Part shown: positions 63,718 to 64,000 of the stretch, in pieces | Layout: each line of letters begins with the position of its first letter | Position numbering within the stretch: the first letter of the stretch is position 1 | NCBI RefSeq assembly: GCF_900142605.1 | Contig: NZ_FRBL01000016.1 | Coordinates: 1-64,000, forward strand | Reading direction: 5' to 3' | Source of the DNA: Chitinophaga jiangningensis | GTDB lineage: Bacteria > Bacteroidota > Bacteroidia > Chitinophagales > Chitinophagaceae | Length of the DNA stretch: 64,000 nt | Notes under the pieces: generated by a model | The model's input: the letters and a program-made list of their open reading frames with translations, nothing else | Database searches by the model: none | What the model was told of the DNA's origin: nothing | Program-made: the position numbers and the translations under genes

Positions 63718-64000
63718 TTAGTAGAGTAATTTTTCGATTTCGGTTCTGGTACGTGCCTGCAGACTGTAGAAGTCGATGTCCCATACCTTATTGAAGTAGT
63801 TCACCACCATGGCTTCCTTGGCGCGGAGGTAAGCTTTGGCGGCCGCTTGTGGCGTACCGTTTACACTGCTGCCGGCCGGAATGCTGTTTACGATTTTTTC
63901 AAACCCAGCCTTGCCCTCTGTCAGCATGATCGCTATCATCTCCACAAAATCATCATCAAAACCACTCATGGCGTATGCTGTCACAAAGCCATCCCGGCGC
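63718..64000 (-). CDS. Substrate-import zinc metallohydrolase lipoprotein (3' part)
   Basis: The gene runs off the right edge; only about 94 C-terminal residues are visible. The frame continues through the window end (RRDGFVTAYAMSGFDDDFVEM), so no start is present. The sequence GFVTAYAMS-x-DDDFVEMIAIMLTEG and the ending DIDFYSLQARTRTEIEKLL match the C-terminus of the substrate import-associated zinc metallohydrolase lipoproteins. The HExxH motif would lie outside the window. The DUF4302 gene downstream supports the call. A SusC/SusD pair is expected further right. Confidence 0.83.
   Translation of the reverse strand, partial: RRDGFVTAYAMSGFDDDFVEMIAIMLTEGKAGFEKIVNSIPAGSSVNGTPQAAAKAYLRAKEAMVVNYFNKVWDIDFYSLQARTRTEIEKLLY

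Overview
The window comes from a Bacteroidota genome, most like Chitinophaga or another member of the Chitinophagaceae. The evidence is two SusC/SusD pairs, ECF sigma/FecR signalling, PorP/SprF proteins, T9SS sorting domains of both types, collagen-like lipoproteins, DUF4302 and weak Shine-Dalgarno sequences. No rRNA, tRNA, CRISPR array, integrase or transposase was seen.

Region 1 (1-15.8 kb) is a pectin/galacturonan utilisation locus. A tight minus-strand operon runs susC, susD, an acetylesterase-polygalacturonase fusion (CE12-GH28), GH105, uxaB, uxaA, uxaC. It would bind and import pectic oligomers, deacetylate and cleave them, and convert galacturonate to 2-keto-3-deoxygluconate. A LacI-family regulator is divergent from susC, and a GH43 gene lies beyond it. 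An identical 22-bp sequence with a LacI/PurR-like core occurs upstream of both susC and the GH43 gene, so it is probably this regulator's operator. Three stacked hairpins end the operon.

Region 2 (15.8-28.1 kb) is a nitrate assimilation island. cobA (sirohaem precursor) and an FNR-like regulator with four candidate Fe-S cysteines are on the minus strand. They are divergent from nirB, nirD, an outer-membrane porin, a nitrate transporter, a nitrate reductase fused to its own NAD(P)H oxidoreductase, and an unusual protein that joins a degenerate sirohaem-reductase fold to rubredoxin. A nested inverted repeat of about 125 bp closes the island.

Region 3 (28.2-44.1 kb) holds an AraC regulator with an SDR oxidoreductase; an ECF sigma / FecR / STN-containing SusC / SusD-like uptake cassette with a small cysteine-containing lipoprotein; a ChaA-type cation/proton antiporter; a large M1 peptidase with an unusual N-terminal extension; a membrane AraC-type regulator; and a second ECF sigma factor resembling the T9SS-linked SigP type.

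Region 4 (44.2-64 kb) is a minus-strand cell-surface cluster. It begins off the right edge with a zinc metallohydrolase lipoprotein and DUF4302. It continues with a roughly 2970-residue T9SS type B protein (three Ig-like/beta-helix modules plus an IgGFc-binding-like module), a tiny T9SS type A protein, a roughly 1370-residue PKD-rich type B protein sharing the IgGFc-binding-like module, two PorP/SprF proteins flanking a PorE-like OmpA protein, and a collagen-like lipoprotein. This looks like a dedicated surface-display system: large secreted adhesin-like proteins with their own SprF-type partners and a peptidoglycan anchor. It is the most promising candidate for an undescribed system here.
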